Shown here in pieces: positions 1-9,800 of a DNA stretch of 64,000 bases; position 1 is the stretch's first letter; each line of letters opens with the position of its first letter. The DNA lies in NCBI GenBank assembly GCA_024663395.1, contig JANFAH010000013.1, positions 1,054,001 through 1,118,000 on the forward strand, written 5' to 3'. The translations under genes and the position numbers were made by a program. This DNA is from Pisolithus tinctorius. Lineage: Eukaryota > Basidiomycota > Agaricomycetes > Boletales > Pisolithaceae. The notes beneath the pieces are model-generated. The model did not search any database. It saw only the letters and a program-made list of their open reading frames with translations, and was not told the origin of the DNA.

Positions 1-220
1 ATGGGGATCAGGGGACCTTCCTGGTTATCCATCATTGACCTGAACAGATTCCACCCATTCCTATTTATCCTCTAGTCTGGGGTGGCTTGGGGCTTCCACT
101 CTGCCAACCTAACACTTGTGGTTGGATAATCAATTCTGATTCTCATGGGGCCAAACTGAATTGCCACACTGCTGTGATGCTCAAATCAGTATGGGATCTG
201 TGGCACTGGTGGCACCACCA
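1..220. other. no gene seen
   Basis: There is no supportable coding region. The stretch leads into the minisatellite that begins near 205-221, and nothing else is recognised. Confidence 0.4.
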
Positions 221-720
221 ATATTATAGTACAGATCTGCAGATGCTCCACTGCACCTGACAACCAATTGCCAGTGGAGCATAACTCTGCTGATGCATAC
301 CCTATCTGAGATTGCTGATGAGGCACTGCCCTGTAGTCAGCAAATGTGTTGGTGGCATATTATAGTACAGATCCATGGATGCTCCACTGCACCTGACAAC
401 CAATTGCCAGTGGAGTGTAACTCCACTGATGTATCCTATCTGAGATCACTGATGAGATACTGCCCTAGTCAGCAAATGTGCTGGTGGCACCACCAATATT
501 ATAGTACAAATCCACAGATGCTCCACTGCACCTGACAACCAATTGCCAGTGGAGTGTAACTCCACTGATGAGACACTGCCCTGTAGTCAGCAAATGTGCT
601 GGTGGCAATATTATAGTACAGACCCACAGATGCTCCACTGTACCTGACAACCAATTGCCAGTGGAGCATAACTTCACTGATGTACCCCTATCTGAGATTG
701 CTGATGAGGCACTGCCCCGT
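221..720. repeat. imperfect tandem repeat, about 4 units
   Basis: The motif atattatagtaca recurs at about 221, 358, 496 and 608, giving spacings of 137, 138 and 112 bp. Each unit also contains gatgctccactg and caattgccagtggag, followed by a tctgagatt segment. The last spacing is short because an internal block of about 26 bp is missing. Short ORFs run through the array in several frames, so they are products of the repeat and not genes. Confidence 0.85.
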
Positions 721-1411
721 AGTCGGCAAAGTCCAACCTCCAACTTCCTTGTGCCACTATAAGGTGGTGGGTGATTACACAATTTCCCACAGGTTCCATG
801 CCTCGTATGATGTCCAACCATATCAGGCCCTACTGCACCATGTCTACACCTTGCCTGGCCAACATGCCTCATCATCCAGCTAACATGCTTCAATTACCAC
901 ACCGCCTGGCCAGTGTGCCCCTTTCCCTCACTGGTACCACTGACATTGACATTGACGAGATGGCCACCCAGACTCTTGTATATATGGACACACTTGAAGA
1001 CCATGCGTCTGTCGTTCATTGCCACCCCCAACGTACAAGTGTCTATCAACAAATCTTGGATCAAGGACAGGCACTTCCTCCGCAAAGCAAATTCCCATCG
1101 CTTGACAACGAAGGGCAGAAACGGTTACGCAAGAGGATGGAGGATATCATTCAGCGTCCTGCCTCTACAATTGAGGAGTACATATCATGTTGATTTCTGG
1201 ATTGTGTGCTATGACTGATGACGAAATTCTAGCCATCTCCAGATCTGCTTTGCTGCGAACACTTTACTTCTATTGCAGCACAATATTCTCAGCCACCTCC
1301 CATTTCCTAAGTCTCGTGAGATTGAGGGAAGGATTAACAAACTTAGGTAAATTTCTCTTTGGATACTTATGCATGATGTCATGATGGTATAATAGGGCTG
1401 AACAAAGGCGC
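721..1411. other. unrecognised region after the minisatellite
   Basis: Several overlapping ORFs of 60-140 codons exist on both strands. None shows a family motif that I recognise, and the longest plus-strand one has no ATG at its reported start. It may be the eroded internal part of a mobile element. I see no RNA gene here. Confidence 0.3.
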
Positions 1412-1735
1412 ATGAAGTATCCAGGAAAAGCTGTTCAATTTCATCCTCTTGTACCAAGGCCCCCACTGATGTTTGAAAGACCACGATTTGAAGCTTCCCA
1501 GTGTCGTATCACGAAGGATTCTGCACATTCTTTACTCAACTTCCCGTCTCTCCCCAAAATCATTGGCCAGCAATTCTGCCTCAGACCTGCTGATATTTTC
1601 TACCATGTTCATGCTATCAAGGCGTCTTTGGAAGGATACCAGTTTGCCATCCAGTATGAAAACATCAGGTATGCATTGACCAACCTGCCGTTGTTGCTCT
1701 ACTCACACCGCATGCCAGAGACCCCGATCGTGTAA
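1412..1735 (+). CDS. hypothetical ORF, probable transposon fragment
   Basis: An ATG-initiated frame of 107 codons. The protein is basic in its first half and hydrophobic at the end, with no motif I can name. Upstream, an exon-like piece (about 1187-1345) ends at a possible gtaaat donor, so this may be the last exon of a longer gene. It sits among repeats and decayed mobile DNA, which makes a transposon-derived origin the simplest reading. Function unknown. Confidence 0.2.
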   Translation: MKYPGKAVQFHPLVPRPPLMFERPRFEASQCRITKDSAHSLLNFPSLPKIIGQQFCLRPADIFYHVHAIKASLEGYQFAIQYENIRYALTNLPLLLYSHRMPETPIV

Positions 1736-2309
1736 GTCTAGAGGAGTTAGGCCGGATGCTACAGAATAGCGATCTTATACAATGAGTGGTCACCCTGGTG
1801 CTGCACCTCATATTCATGACATGTGGTATGTCCTCTATACTACTACTCATAGCACACAACTTGGTTATCAGTATTACGGTACTAGTGAGTTGACTGTAGT
1901 TTACAGTTGCCAGTGTATGACCGACATCATTGTGTAGCAACTAAGTTCGAAGCTCGAAGTCAGAGTTACCACTCATGATAAAGAGACTGGATTCAGTGAG
2001 AAGCACATGCTTCCTAATAGCAGGGGGGAGGAACAACTCAGAATCCATGATGAAAAGTATGTTCTGAGGAAGGAACCAATCTACTCCGCAATACACAGTA
2101 CTAGGATAAGGCTGATAAGACCTTCATTGCCTGCATGGGGGAGTAGTACAACAACAATGATACTATCATTAGTAGTCTCCGACTCGGAGTGGGCTCAGGC
2201 TGCTAGATTCAGACCGGCGTGGGCAGTACAGTCAAAATGGATATCTTGAGCAACTAGTTCTCACACACTATTCCATTCACAAACTTGGAATGCAACTAAC
2301 ACTGCGATC
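1736..2309. other. no gene seen
   Basis: Only short ORFs without recognisable content. The ATG of the F-box-like gene begins directly after this stretch. Confidence 0.4.
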
Positions 2310-3332
2310 ATGAATTCTGTCACGTCTATTCCAATACTTTCGTCCTTTCCACATGAAATTGAACGTGAAATCTTCATCTGGGCATTCACGAGCTCAGGGC
2401 TGCTGAGTGCACATACTAGTTACTTGCTCGTTGCAAGGCGGGTTCATTGTTGGTAAGCGGCAATCTTCTCAGTAGTCATGACCAGTGACTCGGAGCATGG
2501 CCATTGAAGCTTGAATCCAGGTTAGAGCCAATCTTGTATCAGGTGGTTGACATCTACTGCCCGAAAATTGCCAAGTTGCTCCTATCATCCCTACAACCTC
2601 AACCGGATTTTGCGAAGACAACAGTTAAGGTGCTATGTCTCCAGCCTGCAATTTCCCCTGGACAAGGGGCGGAGATCCTTGAACTTTGTCAAGGACTGCA
2701 GGAGTTGACACTGCAAATTGTTGTTAACTTGCCCAAGGACCAAAATCCATTATATACATAGGCTGCTTTGTGCTCTACAGTTGACGTCGTTATCCATGGA
2801 TCTTGCAGCCGCCTTCTATGATCCCACTATTTTCCTTCCTGACTTGCACCTGTTGCGCCATATTGAGCGTCTTCACCTGATGAATGGCTGGGTGGCAAGA
2901 TGCGGCCTTTACATCAGCCTTCAAGAGCTACGTCAACTGACTCACCTCTCCTTTCATATCCATCCCCCTGGACAAGCAGCAATGCATGCTGAAATACTCT
3001 CCAAGATTCTAGAAGACTTTACGAGGCTCCAGGTTATAATTTTATGGCGGGTGGAGTACCAGAAATGCGAAGAGGTCTATAGCAATCTGGAACAGCACAG
3101 TCTCGCAGATCACAGAATTGTGGTATTCAATACAGCTCACTTTGCTGAATATGCATGGCCTGTGAACAGCTTCTGGAAACTTGCAGAATCTATTGTTCAG
3201 TGGCAGGGGGATAATCAAGGTACGTTGATAATTCTTTCACACCTGATTGCATGGCAGCTTGATATCACTTGTCCAATTACAGAGCTCTTTAACGTACCCG
3301 GTGGCATGTCTTCTCTAAATTTACTGCTGTAA
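2310..3332 (+). pseudogene. F-box-like / LRR-like protein, frameshifted
   Basis: The start (ATG 2310) encodes an F-box-like helix pair with FPHEIEREIFIWAF, then LLVARRVHCW. This pattern is common in large lineage-specific F-box-like families of agaricomycetes, which act as substrate receptors of SCF ubiquitin ligases. A 68-nt intron (2453-2520, gtaagc...ccag) joins the frame to WLEPILYQVVDI. The body is leucine-rich with LRR-like spacing (LTSLSMDL, LRHIERLHLM, LTHLSFHI). Between about 2740 and 2762 the frame shifts by one: one frame stops after NPLYT while the next continues YIHRLLCALQL, with no room for an intron. A possible last intron starts at gtacgt near 3220. The frameshift argues for a pseudogene unless it is a sequencing error. 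Confidence 0.6.
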
Positions 3333-3714
3333 GTATAAAGGACAGAGATTGTAGTATCGAGGCCAAGGAATGTCTATTTGAACCTTCGATGCCAAGCATC
3401 TTCAACTACATAAGCGGCATGGTGGGCGGCAAATTGTGCTTTCAGATAGTAGTACGACCACCAGTATCTGAGTGAGATAGCCCAAATCAAAGCTGCTATC
3501 CATCATGAATTGTGAACTTGAACTCACCTTGATGCCCAGCCGCCGGGCTCGAGTTGGAGCTACTATTAGTACTTGGTAACCATTTTCTGCTTACAGAAAC
3601 CATTGACCATAGTTTGGACATTCCGAGTTAAGTCCACTCCAAAGTCGAGCTTTCACTGGTGGCAGCTCTATGAGACTTGTCCTTCTTTTTTTCAGCCTTG
3701 CTCTTTTTGTGACT
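3333..3714. other. no gene seen; upstream flank of transposase
   Basis: No ORF of note. This is the 5' flank of the Plavaka-type transposase. I looked for a CACTA-like terminal inverted repeat matching the flank after 19498 and could not identify one by eye. Confidence 0.4.
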
Positions 3715-4822
3715 ATGAGTACTCGTCCATGTGTTAGTGCTCGATGCAGCTGCACCTTTGCGAACCCTGCAGCTCTGAGCCAGCACCGCCAATACTGCCC
3801 ACATTACCAGGAGCAGTTCCGTCGATGCCAGCAATTCCTCAGGGATGAATCCACACAAGAACCTCCGGTGAAGCACCTGAAGGTCAAATCCATAGACTTG
3901 TCCGAGTCAGTGGTGGAAGTAGTAAGCCTCTTTTACCACCAGCAGGCTACACATTGGAATTTATGGCTTTGATAATGGAATAGCCCGAAGTGCACACCAT
4001 GCTGCAGAATACTGTCTCTCCTCATGTACCCTCTCCATCGAGTTCCAAGGTTCCGAGGTCGCCAGGAGTCTTGGTCACATCTAACCTGTCAGAATCAGAC
4101 GTCGCCTCTTCCCATTATGTGTTGCCTCAATCCCCCCTTCCATCCAACATGCACCAAGATGTGCTCCAACCTCGAAGATGACGACTGCCTGCACGATATC
4201 GAGACTACCTTCCAGAGCCACTTAGTGCAGTTGATCCAGTTCCAGCCACTACCTCCTCATTACCCCAAGTGATTCTTCATGTTTTTGACTCTTTTCACAC
4301 TGGTTTCAACGGATTTGGGATAGCCCATCAATATAAGCATCAACCTTCCTATGATCCAGAGTGCAGTCTTCCAGCTCAGGATCTCTCCAATCCCGCTGAC
4401 AATGATGGCGCTAGTATGGTGGTCTCAGATACTCATCACAGACCACCCTGGCCATGGCCAAATATGTCAACTTGGAGGTTGATGGCTTGGCAATTGACGG
4501 GAAATGGTGAGAAATCTGGTGCTGAGACCACAAGACTGGTTCACGACATACTTCTCGCCAATGACTTCAAGCTGGAGGATATCTCAGGGTTCAATGCTGA
4601 GACAGCAATCAAAAACATGGACAGGTCAGAAGCTACTCTCACATCTAACTCCGAATCCATGGATGCCCCAGAATGGGATGGTTGGAAGATGAATGTTGAC
4701 ATTGACATTCAAGTTCCCTCACGTGAGAAGTGCAGTGAAGGAAATGGAAAAACATTCACAGTGCATGGACTCGCACACCGCTCACTTGTTTCAGTCATTC
4801 GAGCAGCATTCATGGAGGCCGT
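3715..4822 (+). pseudogene. Plavaka-type transposase, 5' part (before the gypsy insertion)
   Basis: Start ATG 3715. Exon 1 encodes a C2H2-like finger (C-x-C, then L-x2-H-x3-C in CSCTFANPAALSQHRQYC) typical of the N terminus of Plavaka transposases (CACTA/CMC superfamily). An 86-nt phase-0 intron (3922-4007, gtaagc...gctgcag) leads to exon 2. Exon 2 carries LPARYRDYLPEP and VILHVFDSFHTGFNGFGIAH, family hallmarks near the N terminus. TGA 4179-4181 interrupts exon 2 at a position where an arginine would be expected (RR-stop-RLPARY). The frame then runs open to 4822, where the retrotransposon LTR begins. The rest of the protein resumes at 16384. Confidence 0.85.
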
Positions 4823-4963
4823 TGTGAGTCAAAGTGTGGAAAGCTGGTGAAAACCAAACAAATCCAACACCAAAAGACAAATAAAAGCGAGTGGTGGTTT
4901 GCCTCCGCGGAACCTGGAGTGCAGAGAAACCTAAAGTGGGGGGGAGGGACTTCAAGTGGAGTG

Positions 4964-5124
4964 CTCCTGGCGCAAGTCGTCGTCGAGTTACGCAGGAGTA
5001 GATAAGCAAGTGATGACTAGATGGGGGATGCTGAATAGAGTGAAGGTATTCAGCCGAAAGTACTCTGGTGTGATGATCTTTTAGATGTGCTCCTGGCGCA
5101 AGTCGATGACGAGTTACGCAGGAG
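4964..5124. repeat. two palindromic words in the 3' LTR
   Basis: Copies at 4964-4998 and 5090-5124, each 35 bp, lie 126 bp apart. Outer arms ctcctg/caggag enclose cgcaagtcg...cgagttacgca. They differ only at the centre (tcgtcg versus atgacg region). Identical copies occupy 14639-14673 and 14765-14799. Confidence 0.9.
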
Positions 5125-5823
5125 TGGATGGATGACTAAGCAGGTGTGCTGACAGAGCACAGATGATACTTCAGATGAATGAATGAAGGTAGATAGACCC
5201 TTGATGGAGCCTCAACTACCAATGATACGAATGAAGACAGATAGACTCTCCCGAATGAGCCTCAACTGTCGACGACAAGATAAGCTGAGCTGAGCTGACT
5301 TCTGAGTGACTTCTTGATTGCTTCTGAATTGATTCTTGATTGATTCTTTTTTTTTTTGGGTAGCTAAGTACATGGGGGTTTATATACTATGGGGGGAGCA
5401 CAGCTTGTGACAAACAAGGCACAAACACTTGGTAAGTAATGAGTAAGGACTGAGTAATCATGATGAGTAAGTGAGAAATGAAAAGTAAGCAAGCAAAGAA
5501 GATTGGTAAGTATTGGCAGTGAACGAGTCAAGGATAGTCAAAATATCACAAAATGAGTCAAATAGAATCAGAAACTGAGTAAGTGCACTGATATCACATT
5601 AGGGGGTGGCGATGCAAGTTAGATCTCGGCGGAGACATCTCTAGATCCAAAGATGGCATGACAGATGGACGGTGTTTCCAGATAGGGAAGTATTAATTCC
5701 AGAATTGAAGGGCATGAGTCAGGTGTCAAAGGGGGCTAGGGCATTGGGGGTCTGTGGGGCAATGAGAGCATACGCGATCGCGTCTCCCACCCTTCCATCC
5801 TCTCAGCGAAGTTAACAAAAACT

Positions 5824-6303
5824 TCATGAATGGGGCTCTGATGGAGGAGGAGGAGAAGGGGGAACGTCTTCTGCTGGATCTTGCAGTAAGAAGGCAAGAT
5901 GCATGTCATACTCGTCATGAATGCGATCAGGGAGGCTGGAGGACAGTAGGTTATACTGCAGCTGTCGCAATGCGGGAAGAATGATGGACGAGATTGGAAC
6001 AAAGACGGTGCAGGGAGCAGGGAGGAACGATCCATATGCTTCATCAAGAGGGGAGACTGAAATGACCACATAAGACCTTTCTAACCGAGTGACAGACCTG
6101 AGGCGACCAAAGAACGTCCTTCTGGAAGTCATACTGACAAGGAGAACACGCTGACCAAGCTGCATGGGATGGGATGGGGCTGACAATGACGGGATGAACC
6201 AGGGGGCTTCAGGATGGAAGCTGGTGGGAATGCCTGGCAGATATATGTAGCCACTGTCTCTGGCAAATGAGACAAGCGAGATGACCGACGAAGAGGTGGC
6301 CAT
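5824..6303 (-). CDS. LTR (U3)-encoded ORF, 159 aa, unknown function
   Basis: ATG 6303 to TGA 5824-5826 gives 159 codons inside the 3' LTR, in the same sense as gag and pol. The protein opens with a Ser-rich segment (MATSSSVISLVSFARDSG). It continues with a mixed hydrophobic region containing RTFFGRLRSVTRLERSYVV and ends in a Pro-rich tail (EDVPPSPPPPSEPHS). There is no signal peptide, clear membrane helix or nucleic-acid-binding motif. The frame stays open upstream to about 6381 but without an earlier ATG. It lies upstream of the LTR TATA box, hence in U3, so only this downstream LTR would express it from the genomic transcript. It may be a real accessory protein or chance coding in a long LTR; I do not recognise the family. 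Confidence 0.45.
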   Translation of the reverse strand: MATSSSVISLVSFARDSGYIYLPGIPTSFHPEAPWFIPSLSAPSHPMQLGQRVLLVSMTSRRTFFGRLRSVTRLERSYVVISVSPLDEAYGSFLPAPCTVFVPISSIILPALRQLQYNLLSSSLPDRIHDEYDMHLAFLLQDPAEDVPPSPPPPSEPHS

Positions 6304-6636
6304 GATTGATGGACTTTGTGAAATGAGCGTCTGATGGATGGAGTGCTGTAGAAACTCGCAGGGTGTGAGGATCCTCTCCAAATTTGGAAGGAAGAATCGT
6401 GGGGCTGAGCACTTTAAGCGAGCATGCGAACCGAGTTGATATCTTTGGAAACGGCGGAGATATGACAGAAACCGGAATGCCGTACACGGGTGCTAAAACC
6501 TTTAATGCGCGCTTAACTCACTTCCTCTTTTCTCTTTAGCACTGACGACTCGTTCTTGTGCGAAGGATGACTGTTCACGTCCAACAGTCTTTCTACGCAT
6601 GAGGCCTTTAGTCTTCATCTGCATGCACGGGCATTG

Positions 6637-6665
6637 TGCGCAACTCGTCAACGAGTTAGGCAGAG
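6637..6665. repeat. palindromic word near the 3' LTR outer edge
   Basis: tgcgcaactcgtcaacgagt followed by taggcagag, with perfect 7-bp arms aactcgt/acgagtt around ca. It lies about 40 bp from the LTR-internal junction. Confidence 0.8.
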
Positions 6666-6832
6666 TCAGCTGTAACCATGTCCACAACACCTTTGGTGTG
6701 TGACATCCACCGGCAAGAAGAAATGCAATCGTCCCCGATTGCGACCAATGCAGGGAACCCAAGGAAAACAAAAAGAAAAATGAAGGAAGGAATGACAGGC
6801 AATCAGTATCGTAAGAAATGAAAAAAGGGAAA

Positions 6833-9800
6833 TCATGAATAGTCATCTGAGTTGTAGTCGATATCATTATTGGTGTCTTTGTTTTCATCGTTTGTTTCAT
6901 CTTCATCATCGTCATCATCATCACTGTCGTCATCGTTACTGCTGTTATTATGTTCTTCTTCATCTCTTTCTTCTTCCATAACACTGGGTAAGGGAGTGTG
7001 GCGAGAATAATAAGGAATGAGTCGAAATGCTGCGACACCTCGAGCAGAAATGGTGCCATCGAGTTCTTTAAGGACGTAGGAGCCTCCCTTGGTGCGACGA
7101 ACAACCTCATAGGGACCAAGGTAGCGTGGCTTTGACTTGCGATCCAGTTCTTTCTCTATCTGCGTGTTGCGAACCAATACCAAATCTCCTGGCTCATAAG
7201 CTGACTTCATCAACCGTAAAGCATACCTCTTCTCAAACTGACCCTTGGAGCGTAAACGAGACTTCTGCAAAGTGGTGAAAGCAGCATTGATATCTTCCTC
7301 TCTCTTTTCCAACTGACGAATGCGAAGTGTGAGAAGCTCTTGAGACGACATTCCAGAGTAGAATCCTTCAACGAGATAGGTAGACTCAAAGAGATCAAAA
7401 GGCAGGACGGGATCAAGACCATGTAGCAGGAAGTAGGGGCTGAATCCAGTGGAGCGACAAGTAGTGACCTTGTCTGCAAAGAACGCATGATGGACCTTGG
7501 ATGGCCAAAGGGAAAGATCTCCTTCACAAGCCTTGATGATAGCTTCTCTGATAACAAAGTGACCACGTTCCACAACTCCATTTGCCTTGGAATTATATGG
7601 GGAGATGCGAATCTGTGGAATGGAGTAGTGCTTCATGAGTTTCTCAAAGGCGCCCTTGACCTCACTGCCATTATCAGTGACAACCTGGGCAATAACACCA
7701 TAACGACAGAAGACCTCCTCCCAGAAGAACTTAGCAAGACCGTCTGCATTGGCATGACGAAGAGCACGACCTTCTGCAGCGAGGGAAAGATCATCTCGAG
7801 CTGCGACAAGATAGCAATAACCACGTGCTTTGGGCATGAGCATGACGTCGACATAGACCTTCATAAAGATTCTGGGGGAAGCGGAAACAGTGATGGGAAC
7901 CTCTGCTTTACGAGTGCTTCGGATCTGGCACTCATGGCAAGAGCGGACATGATGGGCAATGTCTTGATACATCTGAGGCCAGTAAAAGCGCTGTCTGACT
8001 GTATGAAAGACTCCAAAAACTCCACGATGACCAAGTTCTTCATGAGCATGACTGAGGATCTGGACATGGAGATGGGGATCGAAAATGACCTTGGCTGGAG
8101 GATGGGGACCTCGACGTTTAAAGAGCTGGTCTCCATGAAGGAAGAACTGGAGGGATCTGCGAATGAAGCGCTTGCGAGCAGTACTGGAAGGGAATGGGGG
8201 AAGTTCTGTAGTACGAAGGAAGTGTAGGACCCGACGTAAGAGGACATCTTGAGACGTATCACTGGAAAGGAATGACGGGAGGGTAATGGCATATGTGGAT
8301 TTGTGCACAAGTCGTCGACGGGTTGCGCTGACCGAAGATGGACGGGCATCTGTAAAAAGAATATTCTCCAACCACTCATCAGCTTCTTCTGCATCAGCTT
8401 TGCCTTCTTCATACTCCTCTTCTGTAGGTTGACATCTGGAAAGGGCATCTGGGGCTTGGTGACGAACAGCAGGGACATGAATGAGCTTAAAATCAAAGAG
8501 AAGTATACCCTCGATCCAGCGATTGACGGTAGCGTTAGGTTGAAGATCTGGATCATTGAGCATACCTTTGATGTACTTCGCATCAACCTCTACCCATAGA
8601 TGACGAACGCCATAGAGATATAGGCGGTAGTGACGAAGCGCTCTGAAGAGACCATAGAGCTCAAGCTTAGGCTGACTGTAGCGGGATTCACGTTCATTGA
8701 TGGGGAGTGAGCCATAGCGAGCAGGATGTTTATGACCTTCTTCATCATACTGGGAGAGAACGAATCCAACGGCGATGTTACTAGTGTCAATGGAAAGAAC
8801 GACTGGCAGGTCAGATGAGTAGTCAACGGGGCGAAGGGCAGGAGCAGACGAGACGGCGAGCTTCAAGGCATCAAACGCATCCTGCTGGGGCTGACCCCAA
8901 ACGAACGGAGCATTCTTGCGATAAAGGTCAACAAGTGGGCGAGCCAACTGCGAGTAGTTCACAATCCAGATACGAACAGTACCACAGAGACCTAGGAATG
9001 AGCGAACATCTTTGGGCGTAGCGAGCGTTGGCCAGTTGACGACCTTCTTCACCTTGTGGTCGTCAGGAGAGCGACCATGAGGATGGCATGCTTGACCAAG
9101 AATGATAACGCGAGGCTGGCAGATCTGAGATTTCAAGCCAGAAAACGTTCCGCCGGCATGAGCAAACCGATGCATGACTCTATGCACGTCTACAGCATGT
9201 TCCCAAATGAAGCGACGTATGCCGGGATTCTCAGGTAACGTTTCGGCATTGCCATCAGCATCTTCATAACGGGTTGCAGGGCCTTTGACCGGCAGATCGT
9301 CGATGAAAACGTTGGCAACGTGAGGGATTTCATCCTGTAGAATAAACGCTGTACAATTCTGAAACTCCGACGGCGAGTTGGTGTAGCCTTGAGGCATGGC
9401 AGTATGGCGCAGTAAGCCAAGAGGCGTCATGAAGGATGTCAGATCTCGGCTATCGGGGTGGAGTTGGTGTGCATCAAATCCTGAAAATAGATCAAAGACC
9501 GTGTAGCATTGACGACCGGCAAATGGCTCCACAAAGTCATCCAGGATTGGTGGAACACCAGCGTCTCGAATGGTAACCTTATTCAGAGGCTGTAGATCAT
9601 GAACGATACGGATCTTGCCATTCTTTTTCATAACGCAGAACCATTTGGAGCGATAGGATGACTGGGCCGGCTCATAGAGACCAGCGGCGATCTTCTCCCG
9701 AAGAAGCTGTATGACACGTTCTCGTATGCCAGGGGGAATTGGAATGTTACGAAACTCCCATGGTTCATGCGGCAGGACAGGAATGATGTAAGGCGAAAAG

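Larger units (their letters stand above)
4823..6705 (-). repeat. 3' LTR of the gypsy element
   Basis: This 1883-bp copy matches the right LTR except at 8 substituted positions and one A present here (6046-6047). In element orientation it carries, in order, the word at 6637-6665, a 159-codon ORF (6303-5824), a TATATAAA box (5386-5379), and two further palindromic words near 5107 and 4981. Because this is the downstream LTR, its U3 would be transcribed as the end of the genomic RNA. Confidence 0.95.

Noticed and set aside
6833..7100. chromodomain at the end of integrase
   Set aside because: The C terminus has the usual GPYEV-type fold followed by an acidic Asp/Asn tail; no chromodomain aromatic cage pattern is seen.
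7487..8227. 246-codon plus-strand ORF opposite pol
   Set aside because: It is antisense to the integrase region and has no motifs; the opposite strand is clearly coding.
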